DNA of 48,342 nucleotides from Desulfocapsa sp. (GCA_030145625.1 JAQYVF010000030.1:1-48342), one strand, 5' to 3'. Counted from the first letter of the stretch, positions 8,345 to 18,008 are shown. Program-made: numbers and translations. Notes: a model not told the origin generated them from the letters alone.

Positions 8345-9178
8345 TCACCCCAACTCCATCACATCCATGGTTTTCAATTGAGCAAGACTGAAGACCGGGC
8401 CGTCTATGCAGACCAGTTTCCCGTCCAGATGACAGTGGCCGCAAATTCCCATTCCACACTTCATGTGACGTTCCAGGGTGGTAATGATTGCTTCGTCTGT
8501 ACATCCCATGGCAGAGAGGCGGGCAATGACAAAGCGGATCATGATTGGTGGTCCGCAGACCAGGGCCGTTGTCTGCTCTGTCACGGTGCAGCCGTCCAGG
8601 AGATCTGTCACCAGTCCCACTGTTCCCTGCCATTTTTCATCTGCAATGTCCACGCTCAGCCTGCAGTCGATACCCTGCTCCTGCCATTTCTTGATTGCCT
8701 CCTGGAAGGCGATGTCGGACGGTGTCCTGCTGCCGTAGAGCAGGGTCATGTCCTGTGCTGCTTCTTCCTCCAGTTCTTGTTGAAAGAGGCAGAAATCAAT
8801 GACGCCTTTGAGCGGGGCAAGGCCAATGCCGCCGGCGACAAAGAGGAGGCTGCGGCCACTGAAATTTTCCACGGGAAAGGCTTTGCCAAAGGGGCCGCGA
8901 ATTCCAACCTGGGCACCGGGCTGCATTTTGTGGATGGCAGTGGTCAGCTCCCCTGCCTTGCGGATTGACAGATCAATCAGGGGCAGGGCGGTGGGGGACG
9001 AGGAGATAGAGATGGCTGCCTCGCCGCAGTGGGGAGCGGAGAGCATGAGAAACTGGCCAGGGAGAAAGGTGAAGGGACGCGTTTTGTCCAGAAGTTCCAG
9101 GCGAATGGTATGGATCTGTTCGTTTTCGACGATGAGTTCTCGGATCACGGCACGTTCCGGAATAAAATTCTCTTTCAT
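8345..9178 (-). CDS. FAD/NAD(P)-binding electron-transfer subunit, sulfhydrogenase gamma type
   Basis: The 277-residue protein has a ferredoxin-reductase-like FAD domain (FLPGQFLML and ISISSSP, near residues 38-62), an NAD(P)-binding part (LLFVAGGIGLAPL; LVCGPPIM) and a C-terminal iron-sulfur cysteine cluster (MKCGMGICGHCHLDGKLVC). This is the layout of the gamma subunit of sulfhydrogenase (HydG/ShyC) and of AsrB. It should exchange electrons between Fe-S centres and NAD(P). The ATG at 9178 has GGAGG upstream and overlaps the stop of the preceding gene by four bases. The longer open frame reaching 9268 is only the overlap with that gene. As the last gene of the operon it probably supplies the pyridine-nucleotide site of the formate dehydrogenase complex. 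Confidence 0.88.
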   Translation of the reverse strand: MKENFIPERAVIRELIVENEQIHTIRLELLDKTRPFTFLPGQFLMLSAPHCGEAAISISSSPTALPLIDLSIRKAGELTTAIHKMQPGAQVGIRGPFGKAFPVENFSGRSLLFVAGGIGLAPLKGVIDFCLFQQELEEEAAQDMTLLYGSRTPSDIAFQEAIKKWQEQGIDCRLSVDIADEKWQGTVGLVTDLLDGCTVTEQTTALVCGPPIMIRFVIARLSAMGCTDEAIITTLERHMKCGMGICGHCHLDGKLVCIDGPVFSLAQLKTMDVMELG

Positions 9179-10224
9179 GGGACCTCCGCAGCAGTGATCA
9201 GGTGAATAAAGGTGGTAATGTCTACCCCGCCGAAACAGATGTCGACACAGCGGCCGCATCCGGTACATGAGACCTTTCCGTGCAGGGTGAGATCATCTTT
9301 GAGTTTGTGGAGGAAACGTCGTTTGAGGGCGTGCTGACGACGATCTACGGGGTTGTGGCCACCGGCCATCCTGGTAAACCCACTGCTGGTGCAGGCATCC
9401 CAGCTTCGAAGCCTCAGTCCCTGGGTTTTGTTTAAGGGCATGTCGTCCACCGAAAAACAGGTACAGGTGGGACAGACATAGGCACAGCCTCCGCAGTCGT
9501 AACAGCGGCGGGAGAGGGCCTCCCATATTGTTTCGGGGACCGGATGTTGCTGCAGTCGGCGGCAGGCATGGGCCACCTGCACATTCCTGGTGAATTTCCC
9601 TCGGGATTCTAAAAAGAGCTGATAACGAATCTTTCGGTCTTTTTCACCAACTTCTCTGAAAAAATATCCCCATCTCTCCAGGATGTCTGCGCCCTTTCTC
9701 CGTCCGGCAGAAACAAAATAGCAGTCACCCAGATCGATGAGTTGTAAATCGTAGCCATATTCCAGGTAGGGGCCGCTCTCTGTGGCTTCACAAAAACAGT
9801 TGGGGAAGGGGTTGTTGCAGCCCAGGGTGATGATCAGAGACTGGTTGCGGCGTGCATAGTAACTGCTGTCCCTTGTCGGCTTGGAAAAGATGAGGTCCGT
9901 GTAGAGGACAGCGGTCAGGTCGCAGGAACGTACTCCGAAGTAGATTGTAGCCTGTTCTTTCTCCGGGGGGGTAAATGTGTACTCCTCTTTGTCGATAGTG
10001 TACTGGGCCAGGGTTTCCTGCTGAGGCAGGAGAAATGGTTTGAGGGAGGACTGGGGCTGGCTGTCAAGATCGATTACAGTGGTATCAAGGTCGGAGATTT
10101 CTGTAAAGAAGGTGTCGCCATATCCGTTTTTCACCGGTGCAATGAGCCTGGCCTCTTTTTTCAGCTTGCGCAGCAGGGGAATGAGGTTGTCCTTGGCCAG
10201 GATCAGTTCTTTGAGATCAATCAT
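9175..10224 (-). CDS. 4Fe-4S electron-transfer subunit, sulfhydrogenase beta type
   Basis: The 349-residue protein has two C-terminal 4Fe-4S motifs: CYDCGGCAYVCPTC, and CTGCGRCVDIC close to the end. It also has the conserved Cys-rich patch GCNNPFPNCFC in the first half, typical of the beta subunit of sulfhydrogenase (HydB/ShyB) and of AsrA. It should relay electrons between the formate dehydrogenase catalytic subunit and the FAD subunit encoded next. Its ATG (10224) overlaps the catalytic-subunit stop by eight bases, and its stop overlaps the next ATG by four. This tight coupling suggests fixed stoichiometry. No hydrogenase catalytic subunits are present, so a hydrogenase role is not supported here. 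Confidence 0.9.
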   Translation of the reverse strand: MIDLKELILAKDNLIPLLRKLKKEARLIAPVKNGYGDTFFTEISDLDTTVIDLDSQPQSSLKPFLLPQQETLAQYTIDKEEYTFTPPEKEQATIYFGVRSCDLTAVLYTDLIFSKPTRDSSYYARRNQSLIITLGCNNPFPNCFCEATESGPYLEYGYDLQLIDLGDCYFVSAGRRKGADILERWGYFFREVGEKDRKIRYQLFLESRGKFTRNVQVAHACRRLQQHPVPETIWEALSRRCYDCGGCAYVCPTCTCFSVDDMPLNKTQGLRLRSWDACTSSGFTRMAGGHNPVDRRQHALKRRFLHKLKDDLTLHGKVSCTGCGRCVDICFGGVDITTFIHLITAAEVP

Positions 10225-12262
10225 TTTTTACCTTCCTCAAATTGACCGAGCAGACCTTGAACTCGGGACATTTTGATTTCGGGTCCAGGGCATCGATGGT
10301 CAGGCGGTTGATCGGCACCTCCCAGAAGTGAAAAGAGGTGAAAACTGTGCCGGGCTGCACCCGGTCGGTGATATGGGCCTTGACCCGGACCTTGCCGCGT
10401 CTGGAACTGAGTTCCACCAGTTCCCCTTCACGTAGTCCCAGCTTGTCACAGTCTGCCTGGTTTATTTCCAGGAGCGCCTCCGGATATTCGCGTACCAGTC
10501 GTCTGGACTGTCGGGTCATGGTTGCGGTGTGGTAATGGTGGTAGGAACCCCTGCCCGTAACCAGAGTGAAGGGATATTTTTTATCCACATGTTCTTTGGG
10601 TTCCTGATGTTCGGTGATGGTGAATTGTCCTTTGCCCCTGGCAAAATAGTACTTGTGGAGAAAGGTGGTGCCCGGGTGGTCGCGGTTCCAGCAGGGCCAC
10701 TGCAGGCCCCAGCTCCCCTCCAGCCTGTCGTAATGCATGCCGCCGTAGATGGGGGTGAGCAGGCTGATCTCTTCCATGATCTCTGCATCTGATTCAAAAT
10801 CCATTCCCGGACACCCCAGTCGTTTGCCCAGTTCCATGATGATCCGACTGTCGGAGCGGCAGTTGCCGATGGGAGCGATGGCCTTGTGGCAGAGTTGAAC
10901 CCGTCGTTCGGAGTTGGTGATGGTGCCACCTTTTTCCGCAAAGGATGCCGCCGGGAAGACAACGTGGGCAAGCCTTGCGGTCTCGGTGAGAAAAATATCG
11001 GAGACAGCGAGAAAATCGAGGTGCTGCAGGGTATCTTGTACCCGCTTGAGGTGCGGGTCGCTGAGCACCGGGTTTTCGCCCATGATGAACATGGCCCGTA
11101 TGGCTCCATCACGCCCGGAGTGAGTCATTTCGGTGAGACTCAAGCCTGGAGTCTTGGGAGGGGCAACACTCCAGGCTGCCCTGAATCGTTCCCGGACTTC
11201 AGGGCTTGTGAGAGCCTGGTAACCTGGCAGGACTGCGGGCAGGGCCGCCATGTCGCAGGCACCCTGAACGTTGTTCTGGCCACGCAGGGGGTCGACGCCG
11301 CCATGTTCTTTTTCCACGTTGCCGGTGAGCATGGCCAGGTTGGCCACGGCCTGGACATTATTTGTGCCGCAGGTATGTTGGGTGACTCCGAGGCAGTAAC
11401 AGATCACGGATTTGCAGCTGCGGGCATAGATGCAGGCCGCCTCGCGTATGGTATGGAGGTCAATTCCGGTGACGGCTGCAATTTCATCAAGGTCCAGGCG
11501 GTGGAGGTAGTCGCGCATGGAGGTGAAATTTTCCGTGCGCATGGAGATGAAGAGATCATCGGCCAAATCTTCGTCGAGGATGATCCGCATCATGGCGTTG
11601 ATGAGAGCAATGTCTGTTCCCGGGCGCAGGGCCAGATGGATATGGGCCTCTCGGGCCAGGTCGGTTTTTCTGGGGTCGATGACGATCAGTTTGGCACCCC
11701 GGTCTACGCCTTTTAAGATATTGCGGGCGATCTGGGGATGGGTTTCGGTGGTGTTGGAGCCGGTGACCAGCAGGACCTCGGCGCCTTCCAGTTCACCTAT
11801 GGAGTTTGTCATGGCCCCGCTGCCAAAACTTGTGGCAAGACCTACCACAGTTGAAGAGTGTCAGAGCCTGGCACAGTGGTCGATGTTGTTGGTCTGCAGG
11901 CCTGCCCTGGCCAGTTTCTGCAGCAGGTAGTTCTCCTCATTGCTGCATTTGGCAGAGGCCAGGAAACCGATGGCATCAGAACCGTGCTGCTCTTGGGTCC
12001 TGCGCAGACCCTTTGCCGTATAGTCCAGGGCTTCATCCCAGCTAGCCGGGCAGAGTTTGCCGTCTCGGCGTATCAGGGGCTCGGTCAGCCGCTTTTGTGA
12101 ATGGATGAATTCATGGAGGTGCCAGCCCTTGGAGCAGAGGTTACCCTGGGAGATGGGATGGTTTTTGCTGGGATAGGACCCAACAACCCTGCCCTGTTTC
12201 ACGCGAAGGTAGACTCCGCAGCCACAGCCGCAGTAGTTGCAGATGGTCATGACATCTTGCAT
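10217..12262 (-). CDS. fdhA: Selenocysteine formate dehydrogenase catalytic subunit
   Basis: One 681-residue molybdopterin (or tungsten) oxidoreductase is read through an in-frame TGA at 11863-11861, taken as selenocysteine 134. The two halves are exactly in frame. The context CARL-Sec-HSSTVVGLA aligns with the active-site block of E. coli FdhF (CARV-Sec-HGPSVAGL), where Sec and the following His are catalytic. The N-terminus has the 4Fe-4S site CNYCGCGCG plus GNLCSKGW. C-terminal molybdopterin-dinucleotide binding blocks are present (VTGRGSYHHYHTATMTRQS). The length is close to FdhF (715). It oxidises formate to CO2 or the reverse. No Tat signal is seen, so it is cytoplasmic. It is the first gene of an operon with the beta- and gamma-type electron carriers. 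Not a pseudogene: both sides of the TGA are intact and a SECIS hairpin follows. Confidence 0.95.
11831..11863 (-). promoter_or_regulatory. Selenocysteine UGA with bacterial SECIS hairpin
   Basis: The TGA (11863-11861) is followed after exactly 11 bases by a 7-bp stem, UGUGGUA with UGCCACA (11849-11843 and 11837-11831, one G-U pair), closing the loop GGUCU. The E. coli fdhF SECIS, as I recall it, has the same GGUCU apical loop, bound by SelB, and the same 11-base spacing. The hairpin lies within the coding sequence, as bacterial SECIS elements do. Confidence 0.93.
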
Positions 12263-12501
12263 GGGAGTTGTTTCCTTTGAGGACGTTTCCTGTTAATAGA
12301 TCTGTCTCCTATCAGATTACGGGAGAAATTGAGTGAAAGTCAAGAAATTATGAAGAAATTCGGGAAGTCGTGAGCGTTGCAAGGTCGTGTGTGCCAGCTA
12401 TTGTATACTCGACTTTGTAAGGAGATAGTGTTATCGGGAACAGATTGGGAAAATTTTCTACTATCAACTGTTTTTTTCATTCTTAATTATTCATTCAGCC
12501 T

Positions 12502-13671
12502 ATGCCGCATCAAATGGTGGTCACACTTCTGTTGTCAGTCTATATCGCCTTGCTGGGTATCGGCATCATTGTTCCTGTCATGCCGATTTTTGCCACTGAT
12601 CTTGGCGCAAGTGGTTTTGGACTGGGTTTGATTATTGCTGCCTTTTCCATCAGTCGCGGTGTGCTGCAGCCCATAGTCGGTGCTCTCTCCGACCGTTGGG
12701 GACGTAAGCGATTCCTGGTTAGCGGTCTTTTTGTGTATGCCTTGATCGGTCTTATTCTGCCCCATGCCGCCTCTGTCGGGAACCTTGTTCTGATTCGGGC
12801 CCTGCATGGGGTGGGGTCGGCAATGATCGTCCCTGTGGCCATGGCCTATATGGCGGACATGGCGCAGGAGGGCAAGGAGGGGCAGGCCATGTCCATGCTC
12901 AATATTGCCATCTTCTGCGGAATCGGTACCGGACCGCTTTTGGGTGGGGTGTTTACCGATTTATGGGGTATGGAGTCTGCATTTTATGCCATGGCAGCCT
13001 TGAGCGGACTTGCGCTTGTCCTGGTTCTGCTACAGATGCCTGCCTCCGCCGACCAGGCTGGAGCTGTCCGTAAGTTGACCATGTTACAGACCTTGGGCAG
13101 TCTGTTGGCAGGTCGGAGAACCAGAGGGATCCTTATGGCTCGAATGTCGACCATGATTATCATGGTTCCTACCATGGCGTTTCTTCCCCTGCTTATGCAT
13201 CAATGGTTTGAGGCAAGTGGGTTGCAGATCGGATTGGTGATTGCCTGTCGAACCTTTGTTAATGCCTTGCTTCAGACCCCCTTTGGCCGGCTCGCTGATC
13301 GCAGAGATAAGGTCTGGCTTTTGAAGATCGGCTGTCTGGTGGTGAGTGGAGTGATGTGTCTGGTGCCATTGGCTGGGAGTTTTGGCTGGCTTCTTTTTCT
13401 CTTTGCGATTCTCGGAGTGGGTGAGGCTGTTATCTGGCCGGTTCTCGGAGCCTTGGCCACAGAGGAGGGGCGGCGTTATGGTCAGGGGAGCATGATGGGG
13501 ATATTCAGCCTGGCCATGAGTATGGGGGTGCTTTTGGGGGCGCTGGGAGCAGGCGTGAGTGTGGATCTTTTCGGCTTGGGGGCTTCTTTTGTCATCATTG
13601 GCATTGCAGTCCTGGGTCTGACGTTTTGGGCAGCCTCCCTGATCAGTCATGGTCCTGTGCTGGTGGAGTGA
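12502..13671 (+). CDS. MFS transporter
   Basis: The 389-residue protein is strongly hydrophobic, with about 12 membrane helices. The MFS motif A is present between helices 2 and 3 (GALSDRWGRKRFLV) and a weaker copy lies after the middle (GRLADRRDKVWLL). Overall it resembles bacterial drug-efflux or sugar-efflux members of the family. The substrate cannot be predicted. No strong ribosome-binding site precedes the ATG at 12502, and an ATG at 12514 is equally possible. The gene is divergent from the formate dehydrogenase operon, with 239 bases between them that must carry both promoters. Confidence 0.88.
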   Translation: MPHQMVVTLLLSVYIALLGIGIIVPVMPIFATDLGASGFGLGLIIAAFSISRGVLQPIVGALSDRWGRKRFLVSGLFVYALIGLILPHAASVGNLVLIRALHGVGSAMIVPVAMAYMADMAQEGKEGQAMSMLNIAIFCGIGTGPLLGGVFTDLWGMESAFYAMAALSGLALVLVLLQMPASADQAGAVRKLTMLQTLGSLLAGRRTRGILMARMSTMIIMVPTMAFLPLLMHQWFEASGLQIGLVIACRTFVNALLQTPFGRLADRRDKVWLLKIGCLVVSGVMCLVPLAGSFGWLLFLFAILGVGEAVIWPVLGALATEEGRRYGQGSMMGIFSLAMSMGVLLGALGAGVSVDLFGLGASFVIIGIAVLGLTFWAASLISHGPVLVE

Positions 13672-13787
13672 CCTGCCTCCGTAAAATGATGCTTTTGCTT
13701 TGCGATTTGAAGAGCTGGACATATACTATGAGAAGGGATTGTTGACTGGAGATATCAAGCGAGGGAGAACTCACAAGGGAGAGAGTC

Positions 13788-14115
13788 ATGGTGAACTTTG
13801 TGGTTAAGGATATGTCGAGAGGGCTTCTGTTGTTTCTTGCTGGGATCTGTTTGTTCACCCTTTCCTGTACCGGCCCCTGAAGGAAATGGTGTAGACGGCG
13901 CACGCTGGTTTGCCATGCAGCACTGTGATGGTTGTCATGGCGGGGATGGGGCTGGTGGCAGGGCTCCAGTGGTCAGGGGTGTGGGCTTAAGTTATGGGAA
14001 GTTGCGGGCAAAGGTGAGAAAATCGAGTTCAGCCATTATGCCATCCTATTCCGCAGAACGTCTTTCTGATAAAGAGATAGCGGATATCTTGGCATTTCTG
14101 GACGAGGTGAAGTGA
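13788..14115 (+). pseudogene. c-type cytochrome lipoprotein split by a frameshift
   Basis: An ATG at 13788 with AGGGAGA upstream starts a lipoprotein signal peptide ending in the lipobox FTLSC-TG, but this frame stops at 13878-13880, right after a CCCC run (13874-13877). The adjoining frame continues at the same spot with PEGNGVDGARWFAMQHCDGC, a CxxCH heme site (CDGCH), a probable Met ligand in IMPSYS and a typical C-terminal helix (DKEIADILAFLDEVK). Removing one C would join the two into a protein of about 108 residues. So this is a membrane-anchored monoheme cytochrome c with a one-base insertion, either a real mutation, a phase-variable tract or a sequencing error. Electron transfer in the periplasm is the family role. 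Confidence 0.75.
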
Positions 14116-14169
14116 TGGTTGTGTCCAGGCGACCTTGTCTGGTGAATAATCGCAGAGAGAGCAGCGGAT

Positions 14170-15468
14170 ATGAAAAAGACAAAAAACAGAAGATATGACG
14201 GGTTATTGGCGGTATCTCTGATTTTTCTTTGTCTTTTTTTTGTTCTCTCTCCAGTCTATGGCGTTGCTGTCACCTTTACTGTTAACTCCAGGGCTGATAT
14301 GGGCGATTTAACACCTGGAAATGGTGTGTGTGTAGCTTATGTCGATTTTTTTCCTCCTTTTTATGTCATACCCAAATGTACTTTGCGGGCTGCAATTGAA
14401 GAGTCGAACAGTCTGGCAGGTTCAGATACGATTCTCCTCACTTTTGGGGAATATTTTTTAGAAGAGAGTGGTTCCGGGGAAGACGATGCGGCCACTGGTG
14501 ATCTGGATATTGCAGGGTCGGTGACGATTTTCGGAAAGGGGGCAGGAGCTACCGTGATTAGCGGAGGAGGGTTGGATAGAATTTTTGATATCCATGGCGC
14601 GGATAACCGCGTAGTGATACAGGCCCTCGGCCTTCAGGGTGGAAACCTGGTGGCTGACCCTGGGGATTCGGAGAGGGGGGGCGGAGCCATCCGTAATAAC
14701 GGCTTGCTGATTCTGCGAGAGGTGATATTTACTGACAATCATGTGCAGGATGGTCCGGGTGTGGCCGGTGGCGGGGCTCTCTATAATCGTGGCGACTGCA
14801 CATTGATCGATTCTTCTCTTTTTTCCAACACGGCAACGCTGGGCGGTGCCATCTGGAACGGTCCCGGTTCTATATTGCATGTGAATGGGACAACGGTGCG
14901 CCAGAATGTCAGTGACGGCGCTGGAGGTGTGTTGAATCAGGGGCTGATGTACCTTGAAAACTCTACGGTGAGCAGTAACAGGATAATAGGTAATGGATCT
15001 CGCAAGGGGGCAGGTATTCATAACAGCGGTCTCCTCGAAATTGTCCAGTCAACCATTGCCGAGAATCAGGTGGGTAGGTATGGTGTCGGCATCTTTAATG
15101 AGGGTGAGCTTACGACCATCAACAGTCTCATCGCTTCCAATGAGGGGCGTAACTGTCTGCTCTCTTCTCCTCTGGATTCCTTTGGTGGCAACCTGGACAG
15201 TGACGGCAGTTGTCAGCTCAATCATGGAACAGATCTGGACAGGCTTGACCCTCTCCTGGGTCCGCTTCGCGATAATGGGGGACTCACCTGGACCCATGCT
15301 CTGCTCTTTGGGAGCCCGGCCATAGATAGTGCGCATGATTTGTCGGAGCAGGGGATACTCCTCGATCAGAGGGGCGACGCCAGGCCTCAGGGCAAGGGCT
15401 ATGATATTGGTGCTGTTGAAAAACGTTTCTTTGCTGTGACTCCTTTTCTTGTTCCGCTTTTACTGTGA
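14170..15468 (+). CDS. Secreted CSLREA/beta-helix protein
   Basis: The 432-residue protein has an N-terminal signal peptide (LLAVSLIFLCLFFVLSPVYG). A CSLREA-type block follows (VTFTVNSRADMGDL, then CTLRAAIEESN). A long right-handed beta-helix-like stretch has repeated GGAIRNNGLL / GGALYNRGDC / GGAIWNGPGS units. A final choice-of-anchor-Q-like segment reads LGPLRDNGGLTWTHALL, GSPAIDSA and DIGAVE. Such proteins are exported and often surface-attached. The function is unknown, possibly adhesion or polysaccharide binding. The C-terminus ends in a short hydrophobic tail (TPFLVPLLL) without a basic tail, unlike standard sorting signals. It lies 54 bases after the cytochrome gene, possibly co-transcribed. 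Confidence 0.83.
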   Translation: MKKTKNRRYDGLLAVSLIFLCLFFVLSPVYGVAVTFTVNSRADMGDLTPGNGVCVAYVDFFPPFYVIPKCTLRAAIEESNSLAGSDTILLTFGEYFLEESGSGEDDAATGDLDIAGSVTIFGKGAGATVISGGGLDRIFDIHGADNRVVIQALGLQGGNLVADPGDSERGGGAIRNNGLLILREVIFTDNHVQDGPGVAGGGALYNRGDCTLIDSSLFSNTATLGGAIWNGPGSILHVNGTTVRQNVSDGAGGVLNQGLMYLENSTVSSNRIIGNGSRKGAGIHNSGLLEIVQSTIAENQVGRYGVGIFNEGELTTINSLIASNEGRNCLLSSPLDSFGGNLDSDGSCQLNHGTDLDRLDPLLGPLRDNGGLTWTHALLFGSPAIDSAHDLSEQGILLDQRGDARPQGKGYDIGAVEKRFFAVTPFLVPLLL

Positions 15469-15828
15469 GCCGATGGTGGAAAAGTCGATTGTGGAACAAC
15501 TCTCTGCATGAAAAAATCAGAATGAACAAATGGTAGTCCAAAAAACAATATGAAGGGAGGAGAGAAAAAAAGGCTTCCCCTGACCGCCTAAATAAGGTAC
15601 TATAGGTAGTTTTTCTTGCCTTGCTAGTTGGCTGGCGAGTTTGCGAGGCGGGTAATCTCTTGAAATATTGGCGAATCCAATGATGGAGAATAGGGCCTCC
15701 TTTTGTTTATCTGTTGAATGAGGAGTTGCAGTGTGCTGTGACTCCTTATTTTTTTATTTCATTTCGAGCTCTGGAATGAGCTGAGTCGGGTTTCACCGGC
15801 CGGAAGAATCTGGTAGAGGTTAGCAGAC
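15469..15828. other. Leader/intergenic region before EF-G
   Basis: No gene is supported. A GC-richer segment at about 15615-15700 (TTGCTAGTTGGCTGGCGAGT) is self-complementary in places and precedes an intrinsic terminator at 15721-15757. The EF-G ATG lies only 72 bases further on. The stretch therefore either ends the upstream transcript or forms an attenuating leader for EF-G. Confidence 0.45.
15721..15757 (+). terminator. Intrinsic terminator 72 bases before EF-G
   Basis: An 11-bp stem (15721-15731 with 15736-15746, two internal G-U pairs) closes a four-base TGTG loop and is followed by a T-rich tail (TATTTTTTTATTT). It could terminate the CSLREA transcript or act as an attenuator for EF-G. 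Confidence 0.65.
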
Positions 15829-17913
15829 ATGAGTGTAGATTTAAGCAATGTGCGGAATATCGGGATCAGTGCCCATATTGATTCAGGGAAAACTACCTTG
15901 ACTGAGCGCATCCTGTTTTATACAGACAGGATCCATGCTATCCATGACGTACGTGGAAAAGATGGTGTCGGTGCGAAGATGGACTCCATGGAGTTGGAGA
16001 GAGAGCGTGGTATCACAATCCAGTCGGCAGCTACCTTCTGCAATTGGAAGGATCTGAACATCAATATCATTGATACCCCCGGTCATGTTGACTTTACTGT
16101 TGAGGTTGAGCGAGCACTTCGTGTTCTGGATGGTGCGGTATTAATCCTCTGTTCTGTTGGCGGGGTTCAGTCCCAATCCATTACTGTGAACAGGCAGATG
16201 GATCGTTACAATGTCCCTCGTATCTCCTTCATCAATAAATGTGACCGTACCGGTGCCAATCCCGAGCGAGTGACTGATCAGCTTCGAGACAAACTGGGGT
16301 TGAATGCCCATATGCTCCAGCTGCCTATCGGACTTGAAATCGATCTGGAAGGTGTGATTGATCTGGTCACCATGAAGGCCCTCTACTTTGATGGCGAGAA
16401 TGGCGAGACCATCCGGGAAGAGGAAATTCCGGCTGAACTGAAAGATGCGGCCGATGAGAAACGTGAAGAACTGCTTGATGCCGTATCCATGTTCTCCGAG
16501 GAGCTGATGGAGGCCATGCTTGAGGAACAGGAAATTGATCCCATTATGGTCAAAGAGGCAGTTCGCGCAGGAACACTTGCACTTGAGTTTTCTCCGGTGT
16601 TTATTGGTTCCGCCTACAAAAACAAGGCGGTGCAGCCTCTGCTCGATGCAGTGGAGTATTACCTGCCTTCTCCGACAGATGTTGAGAACATAGGTCTGGA
16701 TCTGGAAAAGGATGAGGAAGAATTTGCGGTATCCAATGATTCCGATGATCCTCTGATCATGCTTGCTTTTAAACTGGAAGATGGCCGTTACGGTCAGCTT
16801 ACCTATGTTCGTACCTATCAGGGAACACTCACTAAGGGTGATACCGTTTACAATACGCGTACCAATAAAAAAGTCAAAGTGGGTCGCCTGGTGCGAATGC
16901 ATTCAGACGAGATGGAGGAGATTGACTCTTGCACTGCCGGTGATATCGTGGCCCTGTTTGGCGTGGACTGTGCCTCCGGCGACACCTTTACCGATGGTAA
17001 ACTCACCTGTTCCATGAGCTCCATGCATATCCCCGAGCCGGTTATTTCATTGGCAGTACTGCCGGTGGATAATCAGGCACAGGTTAATATGTCCAAGGCC
17101 CTTAATAGATTCACCAAAGAAGATCCAACCTTCAAAACCTTTGTTGATCATGAGACCGGTGAGACGATTATCTCCGGTATGGGCGAGTTGCATCTCGAGG
17201 TCTATATCGAGCGTATGAAACGTGAGTATAGCGCCGAGGTTGAAGTGGGTGCGCCTCAGGTTGCCTATCGTGAGACTATTTCCGCCCGGGCTGAATTCAA
17301 TTATACCCACAAGAAACAGACTGGTGGTTCCGGACAGTTTGGCCGTGTTTCCGGGTATATGGAACCCCTGGAAGAGGGTGAGTACGAATTTGAAGATAAG
17401 ATCGTCGGTGGTGCCATTCCCCGTGAGTTTATTTCTTCCTGTGATAAGGGCTTTAAGAAGAGTCTGCAAAAGGGTGTCCTTTGCGGCTCTGCGGTGACCG
17501 GCGTTCGCTGCGTCATTAATGATGGGTCTTTTCATGCCGTCGACTCCTCTGACGTAGCCTTTCAGTTAGCTGCTATCGGTGCCTTTAAGGAAGGATATAT
17601 GAAGGCCAAACCGACCATTATGGAGCCGATTATGAAAGTGGCTGTCGAAGGCCCTTCCGAGTTCCAGGGTTCAGTTATGGGAAGTATCAACCAGCGTCGC
17701 GGTATGATTATCGGTACCACAGAGGAAGGAACGTATACTGTGGTTGAGGCTGAAGTTCCTCTTTCTGAAATGTTCGGCTACTCTACTACCCTGCGCTCAT
17801 TGACTCAGGGGAAGGCTGAATTCACCATGGAATTTGCTCTTTTTAAGCCGGTTCCAAAGAGTGTCAGTGAAGAGTTGATCAAAAAATTTCAGGATGAGAA
17901 AAAGGAAAAATAG
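15829..17913 (+). CDS. fusA: Elongation factor G, mitochondrial/spd-like type
   Basis: The 694-residue protein has the complete EF-G domain order. The GTPase domain shows G1 [10 protein letters not shown]2/switch [15 protein letters not shown]3 DTPGHVDF and G4 NKCD. Domain II, domains III-V and the C-terminal EF-G fold follow. It drives ribosomal translocation with GTP. The serine in AHIDSGKTT, where classical bacterial EF-G has alanine, is the form found in mitochondrial EF-G1 and the spd-type EF-Gs of spirochaetes, planctomycetes and delta-proteobacteria. The gene stands alone, with no rpsL, rpsG or tuf nearby, so it is probably a second EF-G paralogue or a relocated main copy. Confidence 0.95.
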   Translation: MSVDLSNVRNIGISAHIDSGKTTLTERILFYTDRIHAIHDVRGKDGVGAKMDSMELERERGITIQSAATFCNWKDLNINIIDTPGHVDFTVEVERALRVLDGAVLILCSVGGVQSQSITVNRQMDRYNVPRISFINKCDRTGANPERVTDQLRDKLGLNAHMLQLPIGLEIDLEGVIDLVTMKALYFDGENGETIREEEIPAELKDAADEKREELLDAVSMFSEELMEAMLEEQEIDPIMVKEAVRAGTLALEFSPVFIGSAYKNKAVQPLLDAVEYYLPSPTDVENIGLDLEKDEEEFAVSNDSDDPLIMLAFKLEDGRYGQLTYVRTYQGTLTKGDTVYNTRTNKKVKVGRLVRMHSDEMEEIDSCTAGDIVALFGVDCASGDTFTDGKLTCSMSSMHIPEPVISLAVLPVDNQAQVNMSKALNRFTKEDPTFKTFVDHETGETIISGMGELHLEVYIERMKREYSAEVEVGAPQVAYRETISARAEFNYTHKKQTGGSGQFGRVSGYMEPLEEGEYEFEDKIVGGAIPREFISSCDKGFKKSLQKGVLCGSAVTGVRCVINDGSFHAVDSSDVAFQLAAIGAFKEGYMKAKPTIMEPIMKVAVEGPSEFQGSVMGSINQRRGMIIGTTEEGTYTVVEAEVPLSEMFGYSTTLRSLTQGKAEFTMEFALFKPVPKSVSEELIKKFQDEKKEK

Positions 17914-18008
17914 GCTTCTTTCCTGAAATGCGATACAATTGTTATGTTACTGGTAGATTATTATCCGGTAATATCGGCCTCGTAGGCTGAGGTAATTGAA
18001 TAGATAAA

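Noticed and set aside
8345-10224. Sulfhydrogenase or anaerobic sulfite reductase operon
   Set aside because: Only beta- and gamma-like subunits are present, directly coupled to a formate dehydrogenase; no NiFe hydrogenase or AsrC-like gene is in the window.
11861-12262. Truncated formate dehydrogenase N-terminus as a pseudogene
   Set aside because: The downstream half is in the same frame, the stop is TGA at the exact Sec position and a SECIS hairpin follows, so it is a selenoprotein.
12370-12400. Sigma-54 promoter upstream of the formate dehydrogenase operon
   Set aside because: TGGCAC and TTGC occur on the minus strand, but the GG-to-GC spacing is 13 instead of 10 bases.
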